Shown here piece by piece: positions 27,707 through 36,455 of a stretch of DNA of 64,000 nucleotides. Each line of letters starts with the position of its first letter. The first letter of the stretch is position 1. The stretch is from Pseudomonas yamanorum (GTDB taxonomy: Bacteria; Pseudomonadota; Gammaproteobacteria; Pseudomonadales; Pseudomonadaceae): the NCBI RefSeq assembly GCF_900105735.1, contig NZ_LT629793.1, positions 4,464,001-4,528,000 of the forward strand. The letters are read 5' to 3'. The position numbers were made by a program, and so were the translations under genes. The notes beneath the pieces were generated by a model that was not told the origin of the DNA, did not search any database, and saw only the letters and a program-made list of their open reading frames with translations.

Positions 27707-28702
27707 CTACGCGGCCTGCTGGAATTGCTGGCGGTACTGGTTGGGCGACAGCTCGGTGTGCTGCCGGAACAGCCGTGCAAAGAAGCTTGCGTCGTCGTAA
27801 CCCACTTCATAACTGATGGTCTTGATGCTTTTACGGCTGCCGGACAGCAAGCCCTTGGCCGTCTCGATTCGCAACCGTTGCAGGTAATGCAGCGGCTTGT
27901 CGCCGGTGGCGGTCTGGAAGCGGCGCATGAAGTTGCGGATGCTCATGCCGTGTTCCCGGGCCACGTCTTCGAAGCGGAACTTGTCGGCGAAGTGCTCTTC
28001 GAGCCAATGCTGGATCTGCAGGATGATCACGTCCTGGTGCAGCTTCTGGCCGCCAAAACCGATGCGCCCGGGCGCATAGCTGCGCTGCACTTCGTAAAGG
28101 ATATCGCGGGCCACGGCCTGAGCGATGTTGGCGCCGCAGAAGCGTTCGATCAGGTAGATGTAGAGGTCGCAGGCCGAGGTGGTGCCGCCGGCGCAGTAGA
28201 GGTTGTCGGCGTCGGTCAGGTGCTTGTCCTGGTTCAGTTGCACCTTGGGAAAGCGTTCGCTGAAGGCGTTGAAGAAGCGCCAGTAGGTGGTCGCTTCCTT
28301 GCCGTCCAGCAGGCCGGCTTCGGCGAGCCAGAACACGCCGGTGGCCTCGCCGCACAGCACGGCGCCACGGGCATGTTGTTCGCGCAGCCAGGGCAGCACT
28401 TGTGGGTAGCGTTGGCACAACGAGTCGAAGTCGTCCCAGAAGGCCGGGAGCACGATGATGTCGGCGTTTTCGAGGCCTCCGTCCACCGGCATGATCACAT
28501 CGCTGAAGCTGCGCACCGATTGCCCATCGGGGCTGACCAGGCGGGTTTCGAAGGCGGGAGTAAGGCCCTGGCCCAGCTGTTTGCCGTAGCGCAGGCTCGC
28601 GAGGTGGAAGAAATCCTTGGCTTGCATGAGGGTTGAAGCGAATACCCGATCAATGGCCAAAATGCTGACGCGCCGCAAGGGCGTGGAGATTTGGTTAGAC
28701 AT
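27707..28702 (-). CDS. GlxA-family transcriptional regulator (DJ-1/GATase domain plus AraC HTH)
   Basis: A 331-aa regulator. The N-terminal DJ-1/PfpI-like half includes ADIIVLPAFWDDF, GAVLCGEATGVFWLAEAGLL and YCAGGTTSACDLYIYL. The C-terminal AraC/XylS domain has two helix-turn-helix units: FEDVAREHGMSIRNFMRRF and IKTISYEVGYDDASFFARLF. It is divergent from the acyl-CoA dehydrogenase gene with 145 bp between, so it may control it; P. aeruginosa has the same pair (PA4436/PA4435). The ligand is unknown. The ribosome-binding site before the ATG is weak. Confidence 0.9.
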   Translation of the reverse strand: MSNQISTPLRRVSILAIDRVFASTLMQAKDFFHLASLRYGKQLGQGLTPAFETRLVSPDGQSVRSFSDVIMPVDGGLENADIIVLPAFWDDFDSLCQRYPQVLPWLREQHARGAVLCGEATGVFWLAEAGLLDGKEATTYWRFFNAFSERFPKVQLNQDKHLTDADNLYCAGGTTSACDLYIYLIERFCGANIAQAVARDILYEVQRSYAPGRIGFGGQKLHQDVIILQIQHWLEEHFADKFRFEDVAREHGMSIRNFMRRFQTATGDKPLHYLQRLRIETAKGLLSGSRKSIKTISYEVGYDDASFFARLFRQHTELSPNQYRQQFQQAA

Positions 28703-28847
28703 AATTTCATTTATTCTTATAGGGGAAAGTGGTCACCAGACGGCTGGATCGTCTTATTTTTTGTCGCATGTGTCCAGTGTCCTGTGACGCCTTCGCGGCT
28801 TAGGCTCTGTGATTCCGGTCTTGTCCGACAATTCACGCAGGTGAGCC

Positions 28848-29984
28848 ATGATTCCCAGAACCTTGTTCAGCTCGGAGCACGAACTCTTCCGCCAGAGCGT
28901 GCGCACCTTCCTCGAAAAAGACGCGGCGCCGTTCCACGGGCAATGGGAAAAGCAGGGCTATATCGACCGTAACCTGTGGAACAAGGCAGGGGAGGCGGGG
29001 ATGCTCTGCTCGCATTTGCCGGAAGAGTACGGCGGCCTCGGGGCGGACTTTCTCTACAGCGCCGTGGTGATCGAAGAGATCAGCCGCCTGGGGCTGACCG
29101 GGATTGGTTTCTCCCTGCATTCGGACATTGTCGCGCCGTACATCCTGCATTACGGCAGTGAAGCGCTGAAGCACAAGTACCTGCCCAAGCTGATCTCCGG
29201 GGAGATGGTCACGGCCATCGCCATGACCGAGCCGGGGGCCGGGTCCGACCTGCAAGGGGTCAAGACCACCGCTGTACTGGACGGTGATGAATACGTGATC
29301 AACGGCTCCAAGACGTTCATTACCAATGGCTTCCTGGCGGACCTGGTGATCGTTGTTGCCAAGACTGATCCCAAGGCAGGTGCCAAGGGTACGAGCCTGT
29401 TCCTGGTGGAAGCCAATACGCCGGGCTTCGACAAGGGCAAGCGCCTGGAGAAGGTCGGGATGAAGGCCCAGGATACGTCGGAGCTGTTCTTCCAGGATGT
29501 GCGGGTACCCAAGGAGAATCTGCTGGGGCAGGCGGGGATGGGCTTTGCCTATCTGATGCAGGAGCTGCCGCAGGAGCGTCTGACGGTGGCGATTGGTGCG
29601 CTGTCGTCAGCTGAGGCGGCGTTGCAATGGACGCTGGAGTACACCCGCGACCGCAAGGCGTTCGGCAAGGCGATCATCGATTTCCAGAATACTCGCTTCA
29701 AACTGGCGGAGATTGCGACGGAAACCCAGATTGGCCGGGTGTTTGTCGATAAGTGCATGGAACTGCACCTCGAAGGCAAGCTTGATGTGCCGACGGCCGC
29801 GATGGCCAAGTACTGGGCCACAGACCTGCAATGCAAGGTGCTGGATGAGTGTGTGCAACTGCACGGGGGTTACGGTTTCATGTGGGAATACCCGATTGCA
29901 CGGGCGTGGGCAGATGCGCGGGTGCAGCGGATTTATGCGGGGACGAATGAGATCATGAAGGAGATTATTGCGCGGGCGCTTTGA
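28848..29984 (+). CDS. Acyl-CoA dehydrogenase, long-chain (LCAD) type
   Basis: A 378-aa flavoenzyme for the first step of fatty acyl-CoA beta-oxidation. FAD/substrate signatures AMTEPGAGSDLQGV and QLHGGYGFMWEYPIARAWADAR are present. The MCAD-style catalytic Glu position reads YAGT instead of YEGT, but the LCAD-type motif MQELPQERL holds a Glu at 243 that likely serves as the base. This places it with LCAD/isovaleryl-type enzymes rather than MCAD. Chain-length preference cannot be deduced. A REPIN follows the gene. Confidence 0.92.
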   Translation: MIPRTLFSSEHELFRQSVRTFLEKDAAPFHGQWEKQGYIDRNLWNKAGEAGMLCSHLPEEYGGLGADFLYSAVVIEEISRLGLTGIGFSLHSDIVAPYILHYGSEALKHKYLPKLISGEMVTAIAMTEPGAGSDLQGVKTTAVLDGDEYVINGSKTFITNGFLADLVIVVAKTDPKAGAKGTSLFLVEANTPGFDKGKRLEKVGMKAQDTSELFFQDVRVPKENLLGQAGMGFAYLMQELPQERLTVAIGALSSAEAALQWTLEYTRDRKAFGKAIIDFQNTRFKLAEIATETQIGRVFVDKCMELHLEGKLDVPTAAMAKYWATDLQCKVLDECVQLHGGYGFMWEYPIARAWADARVQRIYAGTNEIMKEIIARAL

Positions 29985-30002
29985 ATTCTTGGTGTTTTTG
30001 AG

Positions 30003-30096
30003 GGCCTCTTCGCGAGCAAGCCCGCTCCCACATTCGACCGGGTTCCACCTTTGGAATGCAGTCGAATGTGGGAGCGGGCTTGCTCGCGAAGGCGGT
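30003..30096. repeat. REPIN in reversed orientation
   Basis: CGAGCAAGCCCGCTCCCACA ... TGTGGGAGCGGGCTTGCTCG, loop with TTCCACCTTTGGAATGCAG. The loop is the reverse complement relative of that in the element at 44423. Confidence 0.9.
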
Positions 30097-30107
30097 CTAG
30101 GAATCAA

Positions 30108-31148
30108 TCAAGGCGCAGGGTTCGGATGATCCTTCTGGATCGCCTCGATCCCCGCCAGCACCTCATCCGACAGTTTCAGATCGGCACTGGCGATGTTGCT
30201 GTCCAACTGCTCCAGAGTCGTGGCGCCAATGATGTTGCTGGTCACGAAGGGTTGCTGGGTCACAAACGCCAATGCCATCTGCGCCGGGTCCAGGCCGTGC
30301 TCACGGGCCAGTGCCACGTAACGGCTGCACGCAGCTTCCGACTGCGGGTTGAAGTAGCGGCTGAAACGGCTATAGAGACTCAGGCGACCCTTGGCCGGGC
30401 GTGCGCCACCTTCGTATTTGCCGCTGAGCATGCCAAACGCCAGTGGTGAATAAGCCAGCAAGCCACATTGCTCACGGATGGCGATTTCCGCCAGGCCCAC
30501 TTCAAAGCTGCGGTTGAGCAGGTTGTAAGGGTTTTGGATCGACACGGCGCGGGTCCAGCCACGGGCTTCGGCCAGGGCCAGGAACTTCATGGTGCCCCAC
30601 GGGGTTTCGTTGGACAGGCCGATGTGGCGTATCTTGCCGGCCTTGACCTGCTCATCCAGCGCTTCAAGGGTTTCTTCCAGCGGCGTCAGGTCTTCTTCGG
30701 CCTTGTGCTTGTAGCCCAGCTGTCCGAAAAAGTTGGTGCTGCGCTCGGGCCAGTGCAGCTGGTAGAGGTCGATCCAGTCGGTTTGCAAGCGCTTGAGGCT
30801 CGCGTCCAGGGCTTCGGCGATGTGCTTGCGGTTGTGCTTGAGGCTGCCATCGCGGATGTAGTCGATGGTGTTGCCGGGGCCGGCGATCTTGCTGGCGAGG
30901 ATCCAGTCGGCACGGTCGCCGCGGCTTTTGAAGTAATTACCGATGTAGCGCTCGGTGGTGGCGTAGGTATCTGCCTTGGGCGGTACCGGGTACATTTCCG
31001 CGGTGTCGAGGAAGTTGATCCCGGCGGCCTTGGCCCGTTCGATCTGTGCGAAGGCCTCTGCCTCGCTGTTCTGCTCGCCCCAGGTCATGGTGCCCAAGGC
31101 TATCGCGCTCACGTTCAGATCGGTTCGGCCCAGCTGTCGATAGTCCAT
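30108..31148 (-). CDS. tas: Aldo/keto reductase, Tas family
   Basis: A 346-aa NADP(H)-dependent aldo/keto reductase, the same length as E. coli Tas. The catalytic Asp-Tyr pair is in NFLDTAEMYPVPP, Lys in ILASKIAGPG and His in LYQLHWPERSTNFFG. GLSNETPWG and the C-terminal TSNIIGATTLEQL fit the NADP-binding site. The ATG at 31148 follows AAGGAG; the eight codons upstream are in frame but less likely. Substrate unknown. Its position beside the acyl-CoA dehydrogenase and rplM matches P. aeruginosa PA4434. Confidence 0.92.
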   Translation of the reverse strand: MDYRQLGRTDLNVSAIALGTMTWGEQNSEAEAFAQIERAKAAGINFLDTAEMYPVPPKADTYATTERYIGNYFKSRGDRADWILASKIAGPGNTIDYIRDGSLKHNRKHIAEALDASLKRLQTDWIDLYQLHWPERSTNFFGQLGYKHKAEEDLTPLEETLEALDEQVKAGKIRHIGLSNETPWGTMKFLALAEARGWTRAVSIQNPYNLLNRSFEVGLAEIAIREQCGLLAYSPLAFGMLSGKYEGGARPAKGRLSLYSRFSRYFNPQSEAACSRYVALAREHGLDPAQMALAFVTQQPFVTSNIIGATTLEQLDSNIASADLKLSDEVLAGIEAIQKDHPNPAP

Positions 31149-31396
31149 CGGGTACTCCTTCAGGGAAAACAATCATAAAAGCAGGTTGAAATTTTTTTGG
31201 CAATCTGCATAATTGCCCACCTCTTTCTGCAGTGGAAGTGATGCGCCGCCTGCCGAAGAATCTTGCCGTTGAACGGACGCGCCGACCCGAGCCCCCGATA
31301 GCGTCTGTATCCGGCTGCCTTTGACTTGTCAAAGTACGCACTATTCAGTAAGATCCGCCGTCTAATTTACAGGGCGGCCCCTGAGGCTATTAAAGA

Positions 31397-31825
31397 ATGA
31401 CAACTTTTACTGCAAAACCAGAAACAGTTCAGCGCGACTGGTTTGTCGTCGACGCCGCTGGTCAGACCCTGGGTCGTCTGGCCACTGAAGTCGCCAGCCG
31501 TCTGCGTGGCAAGCACAAGCCTGAGTACACCCCTCACGTTGATACCGGTGACTACATTGTCATCATCAACGCCGAGCAGGTACGTGTTACCGGCAACAAA
31601 GCGCAAGACAAAATGTACTACCGTCACTCCGGTTTCCCAGGCGGTATCAAGTCTTCGAACTTCGAAGGCCTGATCTCCAAAAAGCCTGAAGCCCCGATTG
31701 AAATCGCGGTCAAAGGTATGCTGCCGAAGGGCCCACTGGGTCGCGACATGTATCGCAAGCTGAAAGTCTATGCGGGCGCTGCTCACCCTCATGCTGCTCA
31801 GCAGCCCCAAGAACTGAAGTTTTAA
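31397..31825 (+). CDS. rplM: 50S ribosomal protein L13
   Basis: A 142-aa ribosomal protein with the expected start [20 protein letters not shown] and the signature [21 protein letters not shown]. It heads the rplM-rpsI operon; rpsI follows after 14 bp. A TTGACT hexamer lies at 31321-31326 and a GC-rich leader precedes the gene, but no clear -10 at proper spacing is visible. Confidence 0.99.
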   Translation: MTTFTAKPETVQRDWFVVDAAGQTLGRLATEVASRLRGKHKPEYTPHVDTGDYIVIINAEQVRVTGNKAQDKMYYRHSGFPGGIKSSNFEGLISKKPEAPIEIAVKGMLPKGPLGRDMYRKLKVYAGAAHPHAAQQPQELKF

Positions 31826-31839
31826 CGGAATAGTTCATT

Positions 31840-32232
31840 ATGTCGGCGACTCAAAATTACGGCACTGGCCGTCGCAAAACCGCTACCGCTCGCGTTTTCC
31901 TGCGTCCGGGTACTGGTAACATCTCGATCAACAACCGCACTCTGGAAAACTTCTTCGGTCGCGAAACTGCCCGCATGGTAGTTCGTCAGCCGCTGGAATT
32001 GACCGAGACCGTTGAAAAGTTCGACATCTACGTCACCGTTATCGGTGGCGGTGTAAGTGGTCAAGCTGGCGCAATCCGCCACGGTATCACTCGCGCTCTG
32101 ATGCAGTACGACGAAACCCTGCGTGGCGCTCTGCGCAAAGCTGGCTTCGTGACTCGCGATGCTCGTGAAGTTGAACGTAAGAAAGTTGGTCTGCGTAAAG
32201 CGCGTAAGCGTCCGCAGTACTCGAAGCGTTAA
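31840..32232 (+). CDS. rpsI: 30S ribosomal protein S9
   Basis: A 130-aa protein with [17 protein letters not shown] at the start, [14 protein letters not shown] in the middle and the basic C-terminal tail [14 protein letters not shown] that reaches the P-site tRNA. It ends with a strong terminator at 32251. Confidence 0.99.
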   Translation: MSATQNYGTGRRKTATARVFLRPGTGNISINNRTLENFFGRETARMVVRQPLELTETVEKFDIYVTVIGGGVSGQAGAIRHGITRALMQYDETLRGALRKAGFVTRDAREVERKKVGLRKARKRPQYSKR

Positions 32233-32250
32233 TTCGCTTTTACGTTCCAG

Positions 32251-32288
32251 AAAACGCCCAGCCTCCTCACGGAGCTGGGCGTTTTTTA
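32251..32288 (+). terminator. Terminator of rplM-rpsI
   Basis: AAAACGCCCAGC, an 11-base loop and GCTGGGCGTTTTTT. Confidence 0.9.
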
Positions 32289-32323
32289 TTGCCTGCTATT
32301 TATGTAAAAAAATCTCTGTGACA

Positions 32324-32352
32324 ACTTGCCACATCCGTAGAGCCCCTATACT
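32324..32352 (+). promoter_or_regulatory. Candidate promoter of petABC
   Basis: ACTTGC, 17-bp spacer and a strong TATACT -10 box, 147 bp before petA. Confidence 0.45.
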
Positions 32353-32498
32353 CAAAGGCTTGGAGCCAGTGCCGGGGGTAATTACCTTGTCAGACGTGGG
32401 GCTTTTCATTACCATTCGGCAAAATTTTTATAAGTTCAGATTTAACACTTAGTAGACGCCTGATTTAACAGGCCACAAAGCTGATGGGAGAGGACTGA

Positions 32499-33095
32499 AT
32501 GAGCAATGACGGCGTGAATGCAGGCCGGCGTCGCTTCTTGGTAGCAGCCACATCCGTGGTGGGTGCTGCAGGAGCGGTGGGGGCTGCGGTCCCGTTCGTG
32601 GGGTCATGGTTTCCCAGTGCCAAGGCGAAAGCCGCAGGTGCACCGGTGAAGGTGAATATCAGCAAGATCGACCCAGGCCAGCAAATGATTGCTGAATGGC
32701 GCGGTCAGCCAGTGTTCATCGTTCGTCGTACCGAGGAAATCCTGGGAAATCTGAAGAAGATCGAGGGCCAGCTGTCCGACCCCGACTCGAAGAATTCCGA
32801 CCAACCCGCTTACGTCGATAAGGAAATTCGCTCGATCAAGCCGGAGATTCTGCTGCTGATCGGTATCTGCACCCACTTGGGTTGCTCTCCCACCTTCCGC
32901 CCGGAAGTGGCGCCTGCGGACCTGGGCAAGGACTGGGTCGGGGGCTATTTCTGCCCGTGCCATGGTTCTCACTACGACCTCGCTGGCCGCGTCTACAAGT
33001 CACAACCCGCACCACTGAACCTGCCAGTTCCGCCACATCACTACGAGACTGACAGTGTCATTGTCATTGGCGTCGACGAGGGGGAGAAAGCCTGA
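32499..33095 (+). CDS. petA: Ubiquinol-cytochrome c reductase Rieske iron-sulfur subunit
   Basis: A 198-aa subunit of the cytochrome bc1 complex that takes electrons from ubiquinol. The N-terminus has a twin-arginine signal anchor (RRRFLVAATSVVGAAGAVG). The 2Fe-2S ligands are in CTHLGC (Cys124, His126, Cys129) and CPCHGS (Cys152, Cys154, His155). Its stop codon overlaps the cytochrome b start by one base (TGATG), so translation is coupled. Confidence 0.98.
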   Translation: MSNDGVNAGRRRFLVAATSVVGAAGAVGAAVPFVGSWFPSAKAKAAGAPVKVNISKIDPGQQMIAEWRGQPVFIVRRTEEILGNLKKIEGQLSDPDSKNSDQPAYVDKEIRSIKPEILLLIGICTHLGCSPTFRPEVAPADLGKDWVGGYFCPCHGSHYDLAGRVYKSQPAPLNLPVPPHHYETDSVIVIGVDEGEKA

Positions 33096-34306
33096 TGAGC
33101 AAGTTCATGGATTGGGTGGATGCGCGCTTCCCCGCGACCAAAATGTGGGAAGACCATCTCAGCAAGTACTACGCACCGAAGAATTTCAACTTCTTCTATT
33201 TCTTTGGCTCCCTGGCACTTTTGGTACTGGTCAACCAGATCGTTACCGGTGTCTGGCTGACGATGAGCTACACTCCGTCGGCCGAAGAAGCCTTCGCCTC
33301 CGTCGAATACATCATGCGCGACGTCGAGTACGGCTCGATCCTGCGTCTGCTGCACTCCACCGGCGCCTCTGCGTTCTTCATCGTCGTCTACATGCACATG
33401 TTCCGTGGTTTGCTCTACGGGTCGTACCAGAAGCCCCGCGAGCTGGTGTGGGTGTTCGGCATGCTGATCTACCTGGCGCTGATGGCCGAGGCCTTCATGG
33501 GCTACCTGCTGCCGTGGGGCCAGATGTCCTACTGGGGTGCCCAGGTGATCATCTCGCTGTTTGGTGCGATCCCGGTCATCGGCAACGACCTGACCCAGTG
33601 GATTCGTGGTGACTACCTGATTTCCGGGATCACCCTGAACCGCTTCTTCGCCTTGCACGTGGTGGCCTTGCCGATCGTGATTCTCGGCCTGGTGGTGCTG
33701 CACATTCTGGCGTTGCACGAAGTGGGTTCGAACAACCCCGACGGCGTGGACATCAAGAAGCACAAGGACGAAAACGGCGTACCGCTGGACGGCATTCCGT
33801 TCCACCCGTACTACACCGTGAAAGATATCGTCGGCGTGGTGGTGTTCCTGTTCATCTTCTGCTCGATCGTGTTCTTTTTCCCGGAGATGGGCGGTTATTT
33901 CCTCGAGAAACCGAACTTCGAACAGGCGAACGCCTTCAAGACCCCGGAACACATTGCGCCGGTCTGGTACTTCACCCCGTTCTACGCGATCTTGCGGGCG
34001 ATTCCCGACAAACTCATGGGCGTCATGGCCATGGGCGCGGCGATTGCGGTGCTGTTCGTGCTGCCTTGGCTCGACCGTAGCCCGGTCAAGTCCATGCGCT
34101 ACAAGGGCTGGCTGAGCAAGATCTGGCTGTGGGTGTTCTGCATCGCGTTCGTGATCCTGGGTGTGCTGGGCGTACTGGCGCCGACCCCGGAGCGTACGTT
34201 GCTGTCGCAGGTCTGCACCTTCCTGTACTTCGCCTACTTCATTCTGATGCCGTTCTACACCCGGCTCGAGAAGACCAAACCGGTACCGGAAAGGGTGACT
34301 GGCTGA
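33095..34306 (+). CDS. petB: Cytochrome b of the bc1 complex
   Basis: A 403-aa membrane subunit carrying two b hemes. Conserved features include RLLHSTGASAFFIVVYMHMFRG split around the first heme His pair, GYLLPWGQMSYWGAQVI for the quinol site region, FALHVVALPIVILGLVVLH for the second His pair, and PEMGGYFLE corresponding to the PEWY-type Qo loop (here PEMG). It overlaps petA and the cytochrome c1 gene by one base each. Confidence 0.98.
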   Translation: MSKFMDWVDARFPATKMWEDHLSKYYAPKNFNFFYFFGSLALLVLVNQIVTGVWLTMSYTPSAEEAFASVEYIMRDVEYGSILRLLHSTGASAFFIVVYMHMFRGLLYGSYQKPRELVWVFGMLIYLALMAEAFMGYLLPWGQMSYWGAQVIISLFGAIPVIGNDLTQWIRGDYLISGITLNRFFALHVVALPIVILGLVVLHILALHEVGSNNPDGVDIKKHKDENGVPLDGIPFHPYYTVKDIVGVVVFLFIFCSIVFFFPEMGGYFLEKPNFEQANAFKTPEHIAPVWYFTPFYAILRAIPDKLMGVMAMGAAIAVLFVLPWLDRSPVKSMRYKGWLSKIWLWVFCIAFVILGVLGVLAPTPERTLLSQVCTFLYFAYFILMPFYTRLEKTKPVPERVTG

Positions 34307-35085
34307 TGAAAAAATTATTCGTTGCATTCATTCTTGCGGCCCTGCCGCTGCTGTCTTTCGCCGCTGAACACGGCCCAGAGCTGGAAAAAGTCGACATCGA
34401 CGTGTCGGACAAGGCCGCAATGCAGGACGGGCTGCGTACGTTCACCAACTACTGCATGGGCTGCCACAGCGCCAAGTTCCAGCGTTACGAGCGAGTGGCC
34501 GACGACCTGGGCATTCCCCATGACGTGATGCTCAGCCACTCGGTGTTCACCGGTGCGAAGATCGGCGACCACATGACCATCGGCATGCAACCTGCCGACG
34601 CCAAGACCTGGTTCGGGGCTGCACCGCCCGACCTGACCCTGGTGGCCCGTGTACGGGGCACCGATTGGCTCTACGGCTACCTGAAGTCCTTCTATGAAGA
34701 CCCGTCGCGTCCCTACGGCGTGAACAACAAAGTGTTCCCGAACGTCGGTATGCCGAACGTTCTGGTCGGCCTGCAAGGCCGCCAAGTGGTAGGATGCAAG
34801 CAAGTACAAATCGTCGAAGACGGCAAGAAGCAGTATGATCCGCTCACCGGTACGCCTTTGACTCATGAAGCGTGCGATCAGCTGACCATAGTGCCGAAGA
34901 CCGGCGCGCTGAACGAAGAGCAGTTCGACGAGAAGGTCAAGAATCTGGTGACCTTCCTGGCCTACTCGGCCAACCCAGTGAAGCTGCAGCATCAGCGCAT
35001 TGGTACCTATGTGTTGCTGTACCTGGCCTTCCTCTTCGTGTTCGCCTATCTGCTGAAACGCGAATACTGGAAGGATGTGCATTGA
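34306..35085 (+). CDS. petC: Cytochrome c1
   Basis: A 259-aa periplasmic heme protein with signal peptide (ending PLLSFA), heme motif CMGCH at residues 50-54, and a C-terminal membrane anchor (TYVLLYLAFLFVFAYLL). Candidate heme Met ligands lie in IGMQPADAKTWFG. The ATG at 34306 overlaps the cytochrome b stop; a longer open frame upstream is only a shadow of cytochrome b. A long hairpin structure follows before sspA. Confidence 0.97.
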   Translation: MKKLFVAFILAALPLLSFAAEHGPELEKVDIDVSDKAAMQDGLRTFTNYCMGCHSAKFQRYERVADDLGIPHDVMLSHSVFTGAKIGDHMTIGMQPADAKTWFGAAPPDLTLVARVRGTDWLYGYLKSFYEDPSRPYGVNNKVFPNVGMPNVLVGLQGRQVVGCKQVQIVEDGKKQYDPLTGTPLTHEACDQLTIVPKTGALNEEQFDEKVKNLVTFLAYSANPVKLQHQRIGTYVLLYLAFLFVFAYLLKREYWKDVH

Positions 35086-35114
35086 TCCAACCGTAAGTAA
35101 TTGCTGTTAATCTT

Positions 35115-35192
35115 GCGCGCCCAGCGGCATCTCTGAAGGTAAGTCTGGTTTATCCAGGCGTCACGGAGATGCTCACTGGGCGCGCTCGTTTT
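35115..35192 (+). ncRNA. Long structured element between petC and sspA
   Basis: GCGCGCCCAG (35115-35124) pairs with CTGGGCGCGC (35176-35185); inside this CATCTC pairs with GAGATG and a small CTGG/CCAG hairpin sits in the apex. GTTTTT follows at once. It can end the petABC message as a large intrinsic terminator, or be a structured sspA leader. The size (over 70 nt) and nested stems are unusual for a plain terminator. Confidence 0.55.
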
Positions 35193-35230
35193 TGAGCTTC
35201 CGATAATTTCAACAAGCGAGGAGGACCGCC

Positions 35231-35848
35231 ATGGGCGTGACCAATCGGTTGGCCTGTTACTCCGACCCCGCCGACCACTATTCCCACCGAGTACGCATCG
35301 TGCTCGCAGAGAAGGGTGTCAGCGCAGAGATCATTACTGTGGAGGCTGGTCGTCACCCGCCGAAACTGATCGAAGTGAACCCTTACGGCAGCTTGCCCAC
35401 CCTGGTCGATCGTGACCTGGCGTTGTGGGAGTCAACCGTGGTGATGGAATACTTGGATGAGCGTTATCCCCATCCGCCGTTGTTGCCGGTGTATCCGGTG
35501 GCGCGTGCCAACAGCCGCCTGCTGATCCATCGGATCCAGCGTGACTGGTGTGGCCTGGTGGACCTGATTCTGGATTCACGTAGCAAAGAAGCCGCCCGGG
35601 TTCAGGCGCGCAAGGAATTGCGTGAGAGTCTGACCGGTGTTTCGCCGTTATTTGCCGACAAACCTTTTTTCCTCAGCGAGGAACAAAGTCTGGTGGATTG
35701 CTGCCTATTACCCATACTCTGGCGCTTGCCGATTTTGGGCATTGAATTGCCGCGGCCTGCCAAGCCGCTGCTTGACTACATGGAGCGCCAGTTTGCGCGT
35801 GAGGCTTTCCAGGCGAGTCTGTCTGGTGTCGAACGCGATATGCGCTAA
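35231..35848 (+). CDS. sspA: Stringent starvation protein A
   Basis: A 205-aa glutathione-transferase-fold protein that binds RNA polymerase and alters transcription in stress and stationary phase. The N-terminal thioredoxin-like domain reads [23 protein letters not shown], with [20 protein letters not shown]. The GST catalytic residue is absent, as is usual for SspA. sspB follows after 17 bp, an arrangement common in gammaproteobacteria. Confidence 0.97.
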   Translation: MGVTNRLACYSDPADHYSHRVRIVLAEKGVSAEIITVEAGRHPPKLIEVNPYGSLPTLVDRDLALWESTVVMEYLDERYPHPPLLPVYPVARANSRLLIHRIQRDWCGLVDLILDSRSKEAARVQARKELRESLTGVSPLFADKPFFLSEEQSLVDCCLLPILWRLPILGIELPRPAKPLLDYMERQFAREAFQASLSGVERDMR

Positions 35849-35865
35849 GGCTTAAGGAGCCGTTG

Positions 35866-36285
35866 ATGAACTCCAGTCGACCTTACCTGGTCCGCGCGCT
35901 CTATGAGTGGATAGTGGACAACGATTGCACCCCGCACATGCTGGTCAATTCCGAGTTTCCCGCGGTTCAGGTACCGCAAGGTTTTGCCAGTGACGGACAA
36001 ATCGTCCTGAACGTTTCACCCAGTGCCGTGCGACACCTGCACATGGACAATGAAGCGGTCAGCTTTGAAGGGCGTTTCGGCGGTGTGCCGCATACGCTGT
36101 TCGTGCCCATCGGCGCCATCCTCGGGATTTACGCCCGGGAAAATGGCCAGGGCATGGTGTTTGATCTGGAGTCGTCCCTTGCGGATGACGAAGCGATCGA
36201 GCTCGAAGGCGAAGATGATGTGCCGCCGCCGGATTCCGAGCCACCGCGTCCAACCGGTCGGCCGAGTCTGAAAGTGGTGAAGTAA
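35866..36285 (+). CDS. sspB: ClpXP adaptor protein SspB
   Basis: A 139-aa adaptor that delivers ssrA-tagged proteins to ClpXP. The N-terminal domain PYLVRALYEWIVDNDCTPHM and APIGAILGIYARENGQGM-like core are typical. The acidic, flexible linker ends in GRPSLKVVK, the ClpX-binding tail. The ATG at 35866 has AAGGAG at suitable distance; the preceding TTG is too close. Confidence 0.96.
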   Translation: MNSSRPYLVRALYEWIVDNDCTPHMLVNSEFPAVQVPQGFASDGQIVLNVSPSAVRHLHMDNEAVSFEGRFGGVPHTLFVPIGAILGIYARENGQGMVFDLESSLADDEAIELEGEDDVPPPDSEPPRPTGRPSLKVVK

Positions 36286-36318
36286 CAAGACGCGGGCCCT
36301 CGGGCCAGTGTTGAAAAT

Positions 36319-36346
36319 GCCTCGGCGATGCCGGGGCTTTTTTTTG
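36319..36346 (+). terminator. Terminator of sspAB
   Basis: GCCTCGG, CGATG loop, CCGGGGC, then a T9 run. Confidence 0.8.
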
Positions 36347-36455
36347 TCTGGGGAAAACCTCGCCGGTTATAGATGAAAGTCATGACAGGACGGTGATCGT
36401 ACAACCGCCATGGGCTATCATGCGTGCTTCAGATCGCCGAGACAGATGATTCATC

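Noticed and set aside
29928..29960. Acyl-CoA dehydrogenase as catalytically dead because YEGT is YAGT
   Set aside because: The LCAD-type glutamate in QELPQERL is present and can act as the base.
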